Shown: positions 8,716-18,135, numbered from the stretch's first letter. The stretch is DNA of 64,000 bases from Paenibacillus glacialis (GCF_001637205.1 NZ_LVJH01000048.1:144941-208940), one strand, 5' to 3'. The notes: generated by a model not told the origin, from the letters alone. Numbers and translations are program-made.

Positions 8716-9150
8716 TTACTTAGTTAAAAAACTGAATTGGCATATACAGTAGACATTTCTTTCGAATAGGATATTAAACATAATATTCTCGTTCGGGTCG
8801 TACGGGCTTTGAGTGAATGGGAAATGAATGTCCACTTCACAATATTGATCAGTTGCTATACTTTCATCGATATAGTCAAAATGAAAGGGTTCAGACTGAT
8901 AGAAGCTTGGTTTATGTAAACGGACATAGTTGCTGATATGCTTTGTGATCTGTCTTAAATGCCGATTCGTCAATTGACTCGGATGAAATCTCCCAATGTA
9001 CGTAAACCCCGCCTATTTGCTCCCAGGAAGCACGTTCTTCTCTATACCAAACGTAATGTCGTCGAATGAAGCCACTTGGATGGAAGGGAAGTAATAATTG
9101 TACGATTCTTCTTCCCACGATTCATACCTTGAAAGACCGATATATATATG
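8716..9150 (-). pseudogene. Decayed gene of unknown family, at least two frameshifts
   Basis: Protein-like sequence on the minus strand is split over three overlapping frames. One ends YYFPSIQVASFDDITFG, another carries EERASWEQIGGVYVHWEI, and the third runs LRQITKHISNYVRLHKPS to TAA at 8716. No single frame has a start with a ribosome binding site. The pieces suggest one soluble protein of about 150 residues that has lost its frame. It sits directly downstream of a dead TetR gene on the same strand, so both probably decayed together. Confidence 0.4.
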
Positions 9151-9160
9151 TTCTTGGGTT

Positions 9161-9662
9161 TTATGTTTTATCGAATTTCGCTGATTCAATATAAAATTCG
9201 TTGGTAACAAGATTCACTGTGAAGTCCCGAGCATCGTCCGCCATATAAATTTTGTGTCTAGGACGGACCAAATGCATAGTTTCTGGATGTAGTGCCTATA
9301 CCTTGAATCGAACACCAAAAAGCTGTAGATAATGCCCATGCGTTGCCTTTTCTAAATTCGCCTAGTGCTTGACCTTTTTCAATAAGAGTGATACTTCCTT
9401 TTATGATGTCTATTCGAGAGACCAGGACTTCCTTCTATATTATCCAAATTTAATTCTGTTCCTGAACATCCAATCTTAATAAGTTCCACATAAAGCTTTT
9501 CTTGAGATTTAAAAAAATGGAATACAGTCCCAAACTCATATTAGATTTTTTTGCAATATCCGCAATTTTAGTAGCACGGTAACCCTTCCGGATAAATAAA
9601 TCTAATCCCGCTTCTAGAATATCAACTCTTCATTTTTCTTTATCTTTGCGTTTATTTATCAT
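9161..9662 (-). pseudogene. TetR/AcrR-family regulator, disrupted
   Basis: The start ATG (9660-9662) is followed by an in-frame TGA after ten codons, and the same frame then reads RVDILEAGLDLFIRKGYRAT and KIADIAKKSNMSLG, a clear TetR helix-turn-helix. A frameshift moves the reading to FKSQEKLYVELIKIGCSGTE. A further shift leads to LIEKGQALGEFRKGNAWALS, the usual TetR ligand-domain segment, and the sequence ends near 9161. There is at least one nonsense mutation and two frameshifts. The full-length ancestor would be close to 170-190 aa. Confidence 0.7.
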
Positions 9663-9868
9663 GATTTCACCTTTCGTTGAAAAAAATTCTTGTTCGTAGT
9701 AATAACTCATTTATTAGAAAGTAAAACGAAAACATGAATCAAAAAACGGCTATTGGTTAAGACAGTTTTTTGGTGTGTGATTTTATTTGAAAATCAAAGG
9801 TATTTGTCGGTTAATGTCGAATTGGATTAATAGAAAACAGTCAACATCATGAGAGGGGTTCATTATTT

Positions 9869-11878
9869 ATGTGGTTAGAGCGATTGAAAAGATGGTCAAA
9901 TTCTTTAAAGATCAAGTTTATGCTGTTTCTCTTGTTGCTTACTGTTATACCTGTTGTGTTAGTTGCGTCGATTCTAACCAACTTATTCACAGATAATGTG
10001 GAAAAGGAATTGAAAGAACAGCAAATGGTTATAGCGTCAGCGAATGCATTGAAGCTAAACTCATTCTTAGAAATGAAGGTTCAGTCGATAGAAAGCATGT
10101 TGAGTAGTTATCGGTCAGTATTTTTACATAGTGATACTAAGGAAATAGCTGAACTTCTGAAAGTAATGAAGGCTATGAGTCCCGATGTTCTCTCCTATGC
10201 GTATTCACCTAAATCTGGTCTATCCATAAGTGATACCAATAATGAACTTGATCTATCTAATTTCGAAAATTTCAAGCGCATGAAGGAGCAGAAGAAGGTA
10301 GCGATATCTGATATTTTACCAAGTGGGGGTAGTGGAGAGAATATAATCATTATCGATATCCCAATACTCGGCGATAGTAATGAGTTTCGTGGATTAGTTC
10401 AGGCTGTTGTTAGTCCTGGGAATATATTAGAGGATATAAACAGAAACAAAATGGGTGAGACTGGGTCTGCTTTTTTGCTTTCAAAAGACGGTAAATACCT
10501 TGCACACCACTCAGATGAGAGAATTGGTAAGGATGTCAAGGAATTTGAGAACGCAAAAACGGTTAGCGTGTATACAGAGACGATTTTGAAGGAAGATAAG
10601 GGAAATGTCATCTATGAAGTGAACGATGGCACGTCCAAATTAGCTTCCTTTGCTAAAGTTGATTCGACGGGTTGGAGAGTTGTTGTCTCGGGAAATGAAA
10701 ATGAATTACTAAGTAGTGTCGAACAATCGAAAAATTCAGGCTTACTGGTCATTCTCCTGTGCGCTTTAGGCGTAGCTCTATTATCATATACCGTATCGGG
10801 ATTTATATTGCGCCCTATTTATGCGATGACGAATCTTATGGGAAAAGTAGCTGACGGGGATTTGACTGAACGACTGCAAACAAAAGGCAATGACGAAATA
10901 CAACAGTTGAAAGGTAATATTAATATGATGTTAGATTCGTTTAGTCTCACACTAAACAAACTGACAGATGCTATACAACATACAGCGGCCTCTTCTGAAC
11001 AACTGACCGCTATTGCGTTGAACTCGGCTAGTACTTCAGAGGATACTGCGAATTCGGTGGAACGGATTAAGAATGGTGCTCAAGAGCAGTATAATGGATC
11101 TGAACAATCGGCTAATGCAATGGAGGAAATGTCATTGGGAATTCAGGAGATCGCCGAATCGTCAAGCATCGTTAACGAGAGGACTCAACAAGTGCACCGT
11201 CAAGTTACGCAAGGGGAGGTCGTCGTACAAGAAGCGATTCGACAAATCTCAAATGTTAACGTTGCAGTGGAAAAGTCCGCATCTATGATCCAAGCAATGG
11301 AATCGAAGTCATCTGAGATTAACGAGATTGTCAATTATATATCAGACATAGCGAAACAAACGAATATTTTATCCTTGAATGCTACGATTGAAGCAGCGCG
11401 TGCTGGTGAACATGGAAGAGGATTCGCTGTCGTTGCAGGAGAAGTGAAGAAATTGGCTGAACAGACGAGGCAGGCCACAGTGGGCATAGACGGGATATTG
11501 AGAGAAATTCAACACTCAACATCACACACCTCTAAATCCATATCGAAGGGAATTGAAGAGGTTGCCAAAAGTGTGAGCCAGATTGAGGCAGTTGGAGATA
11601 TATTCGGGTCCATTGTATATGAAGTTGTTGAAGTATCAACTCAAATGGAAGGTATGTCTGCCGCTACAGAGCAATTATCTGCAAGCACGCAGGAAGTATC
11701 AGCATCTATGAATGAAATTGTGGGTATTTCTCGCATTTCATTAGAAGAGTTGAAGACAATTTCTAAATCGACTTCGGAACAACATCTGTCTATGGGGGAA
11801 ATATCCACGTCATCGGAGTCATTAAGTCAAATGGCTATGGAACTTCAAGAAATGGTATCGAAGTTTAAAGTGAAGTAA
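9869..11878 (+). CDS. Methyl-accepting chemotaxis protein
   Basis: This 669-aa transmembrane receptor feeds the CheA/CheW chemotaxis pathway. TM1 is at about residues 15-36. An extracellular double-Cache-like sensor domain (about 40-285) contains the typical GETGSAFLLSKDGKYLAH stretch. TM2 is at about 290-312. A HAMP domain begins RPIYAMTNLM and is followed by the methyl-accepting helices. The invariant signalling hairpin reads ILSLNATIEAARAGEHGRGF at about 498-517. The ribosome binding site GAGAGGGG lies before the ATG. The gene appears monocistronic, with a terminator right after it. The ligand is unknown; Cache domains usually bind amino acids or other small metabolites. Confidence 0.93.
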   Translation: MWLERLKRWSNSLKIKFMLFLLLLTVIPVVLVASILTNLFTDNVEKELKEQQMVIASANALKLNSFLEMKVQSIESMLSSYRSVFLHSDTKEIAELLKVMKAMSPDVLSYAYSPKSGLSISDTNNELDLSNFENFKRMKEQKKVAISDILPSGGSGENIIIIDIPILGDSNEFRGLVQAVVSPGNILEDINRNKMGETGSAFLLSKDGKYLAHHSDERIGKDVKEFENAKTVSVYTETILKEDKGNVIYEVNDGTSKLASFAKVDSTGWRVVVSGNENELLSSVEQSKNSGLLVILLCALGVALLSYTVSGFILRPIYAMTNLMGKVADGDLTERLQTKGNDEIQQLKGNINMMLDSFSLTLNKLTDAIQHTAASSEQLTAIALNSASTSEDTANSVERIKNGAQEQYNGSEQSANAMEEMSLGIQEIAESSSIVNERTQQVHRQVTQGEVVVQEAIRQISNVNVAVEKSASMIQAMESKSSEINEIVNYISDIAKQTNILSLNATIEAARAGEHGRGFAVVAGEVKKLAEQTRQATVGIDGILREIQHSTSHTSKSISKGIEEVAKSVSQIEAVGDIFGSIVYEVVEVSTQMEGMSAATEQLSASTQEVSASMNEIVGISRISLEELKTISKSTSEQHLSMGEISTSSESLSQMAMELQEMVSKFKVK

Positions 11879-11900
11879 GAAACAATGATAATAGTATCCA

Positions 11901-11925
11901 AAACGGCAGAGATGCCGTTTTTTTT
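11901..11925 (+). terminator. Terminator of the chemotaxis receptor gene
   Basis: AAACGGC and GCCGTTT form a perfect 7-bp stem with a 6-nt loop, continuing into eight T. Confidence 0.85.
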
Positions 11926-11980
11926 GTTTTGATTTTGTTGCAACAGGTTAGACCTGTGGAGAAAAGCAACATTCGCTAAG

Positions 11981-12010
11981 TTGCTGGAAAAGGTGGGGTT
12001 ATTTTATAAT
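11981..12010 (+). promoter_or_regulatory. Putative promoter of the leader peptide and FusB-like gene
   Basis: TTGCTG (11981-11986) lies 18 bp from a perfect TATAAT (12005-12010), 26 bases before the leader peptide start. A 6-bp inverted repeat (AGCAAC/GTTGCT) overlaps the -35 box and could be an operator. Confidence 0.55.
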
Positions 12011-12035
12011 AGTCAGTAACAGGGAGGCGATAGGG

Positions 12036-12083
12036 ATGGCAAATCACTTTGTCAGATTAAGTAACTACTCATGCAAAGCCTAA
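12036..12083 (+). CDS. Leader peptide, 15 aa
   Basis: The short frame reads MANHFVRLSNYSCKA and is preceded by a strong ribosome binding site (AGGGAGG, 8 bases before the ATG). It lies 128 bases upstream of the FusB-like gene and its 3' end forms one arm of a possible RNA hairpin. A tiny, well-initiated frame at this position is what translational attenuation systems of ribosome-targeting resistance genes use. The peptide itself probably has no function beyond regulation. Confidence 0.5.
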   Translation: MANHFVRLSNYSCKA

Positions 12084-12199
12084 TATTAGGGCGATACTTT
12101 GTATGGGGTGAACAGTTATCGTGAACATTGTCGCCCGAGAGCTTATATCGTTTCTAATAATGGACTTTGCACCTTATTATCTTTTTATTAAAAATAAGG
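12072..12199 (+). promoter_or_regulatory. Possible translational attenuator of the FusB-like gene
   Basis: The end of the leader frame (TGCAAAG 12072-12078, GGGCGA 12089-12094) can pair with TCGCCC (12131-12136) and CTTTGCA (12165-12171). Immediately after, CCTTATT (12172-12178) can pair with AATAAGG (12193-12199), which contains the first part of the AAGGAG ribosome binding site of the next gene. A ribosome stalled on the leader would break the first hairpin and could change access to that site. The pairings are read by eye; no folding energy was computed. Confidence 0.45.
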
Positions 12200-12211
12200 A
12201 GCTGAAAAGCA

Positions 12212-12862
12212 ATGTTCAAACCATTCATTAGAAACCATCAATATAACCTAATCAAGAAGCAGACCGGTCTACTGCAGCATGCCTGCAACACCGTTTCTGA
12301 TCCGAAAGTGGTGGAAGCGGTAAGATATAGCGCGCAATCCAAAATTATGGAGGCGTTACCGGATGCGAATGAGCATCAAAAGCAGACGTTGGAGAAGGTT
12401 TCGACGTTAAATACGGCGGGAGAATTCCACCATTATTTGAGTTCGTTGGAACCTTATATGACGGAATTTGCGCATGTAACGGAAAAGCAGATTAAGAAGC
12501 TGTTCCCCAAAATTAAAAAATTGAAGATTCCCGAGTTAGCCGAAATCGATTCCCGTTATGTGACTTATCTTGGCTGGATCGATATCGCAACGAATAAATT
12601 GTTTTTAGTGTATCATCTGAACGGGCAGCTCGTCGGTGTAGAAGGAAAATATACCTTGGCGAATAAGAAAAGTTTTTGCTTATTATGTAATCGGCATGAA
12701 GAGGTTGCGTTTTATTTGGTGAATACGAAATCGAAACCAGCTAACGCTTCGCCTGATTATTATAAGGCGATCGGCAACTATTTGTGTGTGAACAGCGAGA
12801 CATGCAACAAGAACATCACGGATGTTACCGCATTGGAGAAATTTATTCATGACGTGGGTTAA
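12212..12862 (+). CDS. FusB/FusC-family elongation factor G-binding protein
   Basis: This 216-aa cytoplasmic protein has an N-terminal helical bundle (about 1-85) and a C-terminal domain with a four-cysteine treble-clef zinc finger. The cysteines are C156, C159, C192 and C198, spaced as in FusB. Proteins of this family bind EF-G and release it from the ribosome, and in staphylococci they protect against fusidic acid. Chromosomal homologues in soil Firmicutes can give the same resistance, although whether this one does is not known. The ribosome binding site AAGGAG is partly hidden in a hairpin, and a 15-aa leader frame precedes the gene. Confidence 0.85.
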   Translation: MFKPFIRNHQYNLIKKQTGLLQHACNTVSDPKVVEAVRYSAQSKIMEALPDANEHQKQTLEKVSTLNTAGEFHHYLSSLEPYMTEFAHVTEKQIKKLFPKIKKLKIPELAEIDSRYVTYLGWIDIATNKLFLVYHLNGQLVGVEGKYTLANKKSFCLLCNRHEEVAFYLVNTKSKPANASPDYYKAIGNYLCVNSETCNKNITDVTALEKFIHDVG

Positions 12863-13275
12863 AGATCCTATATATCGTAAGTGGAACTGATGAACATCTC
12901 CGAATAGATATCGTCATCGCTGTTATCACATCTTAATTGAGGCGTTGAATCGGCGCGACATGCTGATTTGGGCTCCAACCTTTGGCATTACGTCGTGGTA
13001 TAAATGAGACGTGCCTGAATGATCGCTATTAATGATCGGTCCAGTCACGTCTCATGCTTTTTAAATGCGCTTCTAAGCGTTTCAAATACAAGATTTATTG
13101 TATTTTTATAGAACTTAAATTTACATAAGAAGCATTGTATGTTGCGGAAATTATTAAACCGGCATAATTGGCTTATACTTGTAGTAATGCAATATAATTA
13201 CATTGGTTATTAATTCTTTGTGAGTGCACAGATTTAATAATCCAGGATATTTCCTAGAAAGGATGGAGCGACTCC
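12863..13275. other. Intergenic stretch with one bidirectional-looking hairpin
   Basis: Apart from the terminator at 13004-13062 no gene is visible. A short frame ending LIWAPTFGITSWYK (stop near 13011) has no ribosome binding site and may be gene debris. The AT-rich part from 13080 to 13260 presumably holds the promoter of the AraC regulator. Confidence 0.35.
13004..13062 (+). terminator. Terminator of the FusB-like gene
   Basis: ATGAGACGTG (13004-13013) and CACGTCTCAT (13046-13055) form a 10-bp stem with further pairing inside (TGATC/GATCG). It is followed by GCTTTTT. Confidence 0.75.
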
Positions 13276-14127
13276 ATGGATTATAAAGTCCATTGCTCTT
13301 GTCGCGCATATGCTATGCTGTTACGCACGTATATTCCACGAGCACCATTGTCAGGTTTTGTGGATTTTTTTTGGTATTTCGAAGGATATCATCCGCCTCA
13401 TACGAGGGAGCTCACGCTACCTGATGGTTCAGTTGAACTCGTGTTTAACTTGAATGAAGATAAGATTAAATTGTTTGACCGAGAGAATAAGGGCTTGTTG
13501 TATGACAGGTCTGTCATTTGCGGACCGCATTCAGAATATTTCATCATTGATACTTCTGTAGAGACCACATCGTTGGGTATACATTTCAGACCGGGTGGTA
13601 TTAATCCATTTCTTAAAATGCCAGTGAATGAATTACATAACAATAATGTATCCTTGGATACACTTTGGGGAACACGAGCCCATGATTTGCATGAGAAGAT
13701 ACTTCTTTCGAAAACGGTGGATGATAAGTTTCGAACACTTGAAGAAAGCCTAATGAAGCTGGCCTCCCGACCTCTGATACGTCATCCGGCAGTAAGCTTC
13801 GCACTTAACGAATTTCAGAGTTTGTCAGATAAGAGACCTCTCTCGGATGTGATCGGACAAATCGGTTTAAGCCAAAGGAGATTTATCCAGATCTTTAAAG
13901 AAGAAGTGGGGTTGACTCCCAAGCTCTTCTGTCGTCTTCGCCGCTTTCAGGAGGTATTGAACAGAATAGACCACACTAAGATCGTCAATTGGTTGGATGT
14001 CGCTATCGCTTGCGGATATTATGATCAGATGCATTTTATTAAAGATTTTCAGGCCTTCTCCAGTCTCAATCCAACTGATTATTTCTCGAGGCAAGGTAAG
14101 CATCACAATCACGTTGGGATCTATTAA
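13276..14127 (+). CDS. AraC-family transcriptional regulator
   Basis: This 283-aa DNA-binding protein has an N-terminal domain resembling DUF6597 (Y-x-P-x-x-P-L-x-x-F-V-x-x-F-W, followed by PDGSVELVFNL). The C-terminal AraC helix-turn-helix pair runs from about residue 175 to 270. It contains IGLSQRRFIQIFKEEVGLTP and IACGYYDQMHFIKDFQ, the two recognition segments. It is followed 124 bases later by a VOC protein in the same direction, and such regulator/VOC pairs are common. The ligand and targets are unknown. A weak purine-rich site (GGATGGAG) precedes the ATG. Confidence 0.85.
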   Translation: MDYKVHCSCRAYAMLLRTYIPRAPLSGFVDFFWYFEGYHPPHTRELTLPDGSVELVFNLNEDKIKLFDRENKGLLYDRSVICGPHSEYFIIDTSVETTSLGIHFRPGGINPFLKMPVNELHNNNVSLDTLWGTRAHDLHEKILLSKTVDDKFRTLEESLMKLASRPLIRHPAVSFALNEFQSLSDKRPLSDVIGQIGLSQRRFIQIFKEEVGLTPKLFCRLRRFQEVLNRIDHTKIVNWLDVAIACGYYDQMHFIKDFQAFSSLNPTDYFSRQGKHHNHVGIY

Positions 14128-14251
14128 ATAAAGGTCAATTTTTTACTATACGCTCGTTTGGGGGTTGGTTAGTATATATAAATGAGGCGGGAATGTATCT
14201 ATTGATACTACAAAGCTCATCAAATTTAGGGATAGAGGAAGGTGTATTTAT

Positions 14252-14686
14252 ATGATTAAAGCAACCCCGTTCCTATGGATCAAAAATACTGCGGAGGCGA
14301 TCGAGTTCTACAAGAAGGCATTTGATGCAGAAGAGAAATATCGCTTGACGGAGCCGGGGGGGAAAGTGGCTCATGCTGAAATAACAATCGGCGGGGCCAA
14401 AATATCACTTGCAGGTGAATATCCTGAATATGGAATTTTGGGTCCAGAAACTATTGGCAATACTACGGTTGGTATCCAACTGCAGACCGACGATGCGGAC
14501 AAGTTGTTCCAACAGGCGATTGCAGCTGGAGCAACAATCGTTAATCCGATGACGGATCAATTTTATGGGGATCGAGCGGGAAGTGTGAAGGATCCGTTCG
14601 GACATTATTGGATGATTTATACTACGATTGAAATCGTGGATCCGGAGGAAATGCAGAAGCGATTCCTTGCCTTGTTTGAGAGTTAA
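14252..14686 (+). CDS. VOC-superfamily protein, PhnB/glyoxalase-like
   Basis: This 144-aa protein of the vicinal oxygen chelate fold starts IKATPFLWIKNTAEAIEFYK, typical of PhnB-like proteins. It ends with the conserved DRAGSVKDPFGHYWMI segment at about residues 108-123, and AHAEITIGGAKISLA lies in the middle. The two beta-alpha-beta-beta-beta modules are complete. Some family members are dioxygenases or antibiotic-binding proteins, while many have no known activity, so the substrate is not assigned. The ribosome binding site AGAGGAAGG is good and a terminator follows directly. Confidence 0.85.
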   Translation: MIKATPFLWIKNTAEAIEFYKKAFDAEEKYRLTEPGGKVAHAEITIGGAKISLAGEYPEYGILGPETIGNTTVGIQLQTDDADKLFQQAIAAGATIVNPMTDQFYGDRAGSVKDPFGHYWMIYTTIEIVDPEEMQKRFLALFES

Positions 14687-14745
14687 GCTAGTTTAAGGAT
14701 TTAAGGGTTCGATCTTCCGTATTATCAACGATAAATAAACTACCT

Positions 14746-14769
14746 AACGCTTGGATTCCAAGCGTTTTT
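14746..14769 (+). terminator. Terminator of the VOC gene
   Basis: AACGCTTGG and CCAAGCGTT form a perfect 9-bp stem with a 3-nt loop, followed by further T residues. Confidence 0.85.
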
Positions 14770-14901
14770 CTTGTGTACAAATGATTTCACAATTTCCTAT
14801 CAATAGATACAGATATCTCATAGAGGGCTCGTACTACTTCAGGTATACTCTTTGGGATATTCAGTAATCTTAGTATAAATTTGGTGGTCAAAGGGAGTGA
14901 T

Positions 14902-15828
14902 ATGGACATGACTGCTCTGGAAATACAATCACTGAGTAAGAGTTTTGGGAGCAATAAAACCGTAGATAACTTGTCTATTTGTGTGGAACATGGTGAAATA
15001 TTCAGCCTGCTCGGACCTAATGGAGCGGGGAAAACAACAACGATTAACATGATCACTGGCGTATTGGAAATGGACGAAGGGAATATCATCGTTAACGGTA
15101 TATCCTATCAAAAGGGCAGTTCTGCTATGAGTAAGATAGGTGTATGTACACAGGATATACAGCTATGGCCGTTCATGACTTGCGAGGAACAGCTTCATTT
15201 TATGGGAAACCTTTATAAGATGGACAACAAAGTGATTAAAGAACGATCTCTCCACTTGCTAGAAAGAATCGGATTGGCGGACAAGAGAAAGGTATGGGCA
15301 AAGAAACTATCGGGTGGGATGCAGAGACGTCTGCATTTGATTATGTCGGTTATACATGATCCTGATCTTATTATTCTGGATGAACCCGAAGCTGGACTTG
15401 ACCCCCAGAGCAGAATACTTGTAAGGGAGTTTATTAAGTCACTATCTGGTTCCAAAACATTCCTATTAACGACACATAACATGGATGAAGCGGAAAGGTT
15501 GTCTTCAAGGGTTGCTATAATGGACAAAGGGAGAATTCTGGTATGTGATACACCTGTCGCTCTACGCGAGAAATTCACGCCCGAAGAAACCCTTGAATTC
15601 TTGTATCCAGAGCCAATCGTAATGACACAGCAATGGGAGTCTTCCTCCTATCGTGTTCATATGGACGGTAAATCCATAAGGGTCATCGGTTATCAATTAA
15701 CACTTGCCGTACCGGATATACTCAGTAAAGTTGTATCTCAGTTTGGTCACCCGATGACCTTCAGTTTAAGACAAAGTACCCTTGAGGATGTTTTTATTAA
15801 GCTGACTGGAAGGAGCCTGAGGCAATGA
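14902..15828 (+). CDS. ABC-2-type exporter, ATP-binding subunit
   Basis: This cytoplasmic ATPase of about 308 aa powers the membrane protein encoded next. It carries Walker A GPNGAGKTT (about residues 38-46), the signature LSGGMQRR, Walker B LIILDEPEAGLDPQ and the switch histidine in LLTTHNMDEAERL. The C-terminal extension of about 90 residues is typical of the CcmA/drug-resistance subgroup. I place the start at ATG 14902 (or 14908) behind AAAGGGAG. A TTG at 14881 keeps the frame open but has no ribosome binding site. The stop overlaps the next start by four bases (ATGA). Confidence 0.9.
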   Translation: MDMTALEIQSLSKSFGSNKTVDNLSICVEHGEIFSLLGPNGAGKTTTINMITGVLEMDEGNIIVNGISYQKGSSAMSKIGVCTQDIQLWPFMTCEEQLHFMGNLYKMDNKVIKERSLHLLERIGLADKRKVWAKKLSGGMQRRLHLIMSVIHDPDLIILDEPEAGLDPQSRILVREFIKSLSGSKTFLLTTHNMDEAERLSSRVAIMDKGRILVCDTPVALREKFTPEETLEFLYPEPIVMTQQWESSSYRVHMDGKSIRVIGYQLTLAVPDILSKVVSQFGHPMTFSLRQSTLEDVFIKLTGRSLRQ

Positions 15829-16955
15829 GGTTGTTGGTCGTTTTTAAGAAAAGTATAATAGAGCAGTTTAGGGATTCAAAAGCACTGATATTGACGATAC
15901 TCTCACCAATCATTTTTATCATTATTTTTGGTTTGGCTTTTGGTCAAGGGTTCTACACTTATTCTTTAGGAATATCTAACGATGATACAGGGGCTTTAGG
16001 TGGGAAGTTGGTCCAAGAAATTCAGAACAGCATTTATCCCAACGGAAATAAAATGTATGATATTGTGTTAGTCGATTTCGATCATGAGCAGGTTAAGAAC
16101 GACATTACAAGCCGAAATTATGACGCTCACCTTTACATCCCACCACATTTCAGTCAATCCATCCAACAAGAGTTGTCACAAGTCCGAGTACCCATCACAG
16201 GCAATCCCGCTAACCTTTCATACAACTTTATTAGCAGTTTCGTGGAGAATTTTATTCATAATTTTATATGGAATAACGGCATGATGACTAATCCAATTGA
16301 GATTGTGTACGAGGAGACTGAGCTCACGCAAGTAAAGTCTGAATTCGATGTCATGGCTCCCGGTTTGATCGTGTTCTCTGTATTTTTCCTGTTAATTCAA
16401 AGTGCTATGGTTGTGACGAAGGAAGTGGAAAGCAGGACGATTCAAAGAATTGTCTTGTCCAAGGTGAAATCTTTCGAAATATGCGGAGGAATAAGCTTAT
16501 CTCAACTGATGTTGGCAGCCATCATGATTCCCCTTGTGTTTGCGACAAGTCTTATGCTCGAATTTACGTCATCGGGTTCTTTTGGACTGGCTTTTGTGAT
16601 CAGTTTGATTGCGACATTCTCGGCGATTGGTATTGGCCTGATTATTGCATCTTTCTGCAAAACGTCATTGGAAGCATTCATTATTGGTAATGTTGTTGTT
16701 ACGCCAATGTTGTTCTTGGCAGGTATTTTCTTTGAAGTTCCATCCGCGAATCTATTTACCATAATGGGGAAAGAGATTGATGTACTAACATTCATTCCAA
16801 CAGTGGATGCAGTCAGTGCCATGAACAAGATCCTGATTAATAATGCTGATTTCTCAGACATCCTGCCTGAATTCATCGTGCTAACCATACTATCAACTGG
16901 ATATTTTGTTGTGGGAGTGTACCTATTTAGTCGACGTTATATGATAAGAGCATAA
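15825..16955 (+). CDS. ABC-2-type exporter, permease subunit
   Basis: This 376-aa membrane protein has one N-terminal TM segment (about 20-42), a large extracellular domain (about 45-170) and five or six C-terminal TM segments. That is the usual layout of ABC-2 permeases of the YhgE/YadH-NatB type. The stretch VAPGLIVFSVFFLL-like at about 180 and MLFLAGIFFEVP near 295 are family hallmarks. It is translationally coupled to the ATPase through an ATGA overlap. The exported substrate (drug, lipid or peptide) cannot be inferred. Confidence 0.88.
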   Translation: MRLLVVFKKSIIEQFRDSKALILTILSPIIFIIIFGLAFGQGFYTYSLGISNDDTGALGGKLVQEIQNSIYPNGNKMYDIVLVDFDHEQVKNDITSRNYDAHLYIPPHFSQSIQQELSQVRVPITGNPANLSYNFISSFVENFIHNFIWNNGMMTNPIEIVYEETELTQVKSEFDVMAPGLIVFSVFFLLIQSAMVVTKEVESRTIQRIVLSKVKSFEICGGISLSQLMLAAIMIPLVFATSLMLEFTSSGSFGLAFVISLIATFSAIGIGLIIASFCKTSLEAFIIGNVVVTPMLFLAGIFFEVPSANLFTIMGKEIDVLTFIPTVDAVSAMNKILINNADFSDILPEFIVLTILSTGYFVVGVYLFSRRYMIRA

Positions 16956-16968
16956 ATGCTTGTGAGAA

Positions 16969-18135
16969 CTATATTCTCCCATCAAGATTGACTCGATAAA
17001 GATAGTCCATCTGGTGTTCCACCAAGATAGGGGGCATCAATGGAAATATTGCGTTTCTAAGTGAAACCGCGACTCTTCCTTCCAACTGGGCTAACTTACC
17101 AACCCTGTTGGACATTGTAGTAATCTTGCCCGTACGCTTGACCCGATCGTGGTTATAACGTTCTAAGGCTTCCAAGACATTGGAAGATCGTTTGATGTGA
17201 CCTGCTAGAATAACTGAATCTTCGATCGCTTGTCCTGCTCCTTGTCCCATATTCGGAGTTGTTGCATGGGCCGCATCACCGAGGAGCGCTATTCGTCCAA
17301 ACGAATAGCGGGAAAGTGGTGGAAGGTACATGATGTCGTGGTGAAGAAGTTGTTCGTTCTGAGAAAGCGCCAGTACTTGCGGTATTGGATTATGGTATTC
17401 TTGAAACCGTCGTTGTAAATTTTTAACTGTGAAGTTGTTAAATTGAGGGTCTGATTGAATGGCATTCAGGCAGGCGAACCAGTAAATGTGATCATTGGTC
17501 AGTGGAACGATCCCGAAACGTCCGTTACTTCCCCATGACTCCGTAAATACGTTTGGATCGTAACCAAGCAGCAGTTCAGGATCGATTTGAACGACAGATC
17601 TCCAACATGTGTATCCAGCATACTTCGGTACAGCATGTGGGAGAAGCTCCCCTCGGATGACGGAACTAATTCCGTCGGCTGCAATGAGTAAATCTCCTTC
17701 TTCTTTCGATCCGTCCTCGAACCATACGGTAACACCGGATGGTTGCTGTTCGAACCGTGTACATGTCTTACTACACTGTATGGGGTGCTCTGTTCCCAAA
17801 GCTTTTAATAGAATCTCAAGGAGCATCGATCGGAGAATAGTCACATTATCTGTTCCGTATTTTTTACTTATTGTAGACGTTTCCGTATGACTGAGTTGTT
17901 TGCCGGTATCTGTCATGATCTGAAGGCTGTGAAGAAGCTTTCCGGCTTGAAGTACTTCGTCTCCTACACCAAGTAACTGCAATGCACGCACAGCGTTTGC
18001 ACCAATACCGAGAGCTGCACCGCCTATAGATACTTGAGACTTTTTTTCGAAAACGGTCGTGTGTATACCTATCTTGCGTAAGGCAAGAGCAACACATAAT
18101 CCACCAATTCCTGCTCCAATAACGATTACCTTCAC
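16969..18135 (-). CDS. FAD-dependent monooxygenase, group A
   Basis: This enzyme of about 388 aa resembles PHBH-fold hydroxylases such as salicylate or urate hydroxylases. The dinucleotide fingerprint VIVIGAGIGGLCVALALRK is at the N-terminus. The middle DG motif reads DLLIAADGISSVIR, and the second FAD motif is RIALLGDAAHATTPNMGQGA. I prefer GTG 18135 as start (AGGATGG six bases upstream). The in-frame ATG at 18159 has no ribosome binding site. It converges on the ABC operon with only 13 bases between stops. The substrate is unknown. Confidence 0.88.
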   Translation of the reverse strand: MKVIVIGAGIGGLCVALALRKIGIHTTVFEKKSQVSIGGAALGIGANAVRALQLLGVGDEVLQAGKLLHSLQIMTDTGKQLSHTETSTISKKYGTDNVTILRSMLLEILLKALGTEHPIQCSKTCTRFEQQPSGVTVWFEDGSKEEGDLLIAADGISSVIRGELLPHAVPKYAGYTCWRSVVQIDPELLLGYDPNVFTESWGSNGRFGIVPLTNDHIYWFACLNAIQSDPQFNNFTVKNLQRRFQEYHNPIPQVLALSQNEQLLHHDIMYLPPLSRYSFGRIALLGDAAHATTPNMGQGAGQAIEDSVILAGHIKRSSNVLEALERYNHDRVKRTGKITTMSNRVGKLAQLEGRVAVSLRNAIFPLMPPILVEHQMDYLYRVNLDGRI

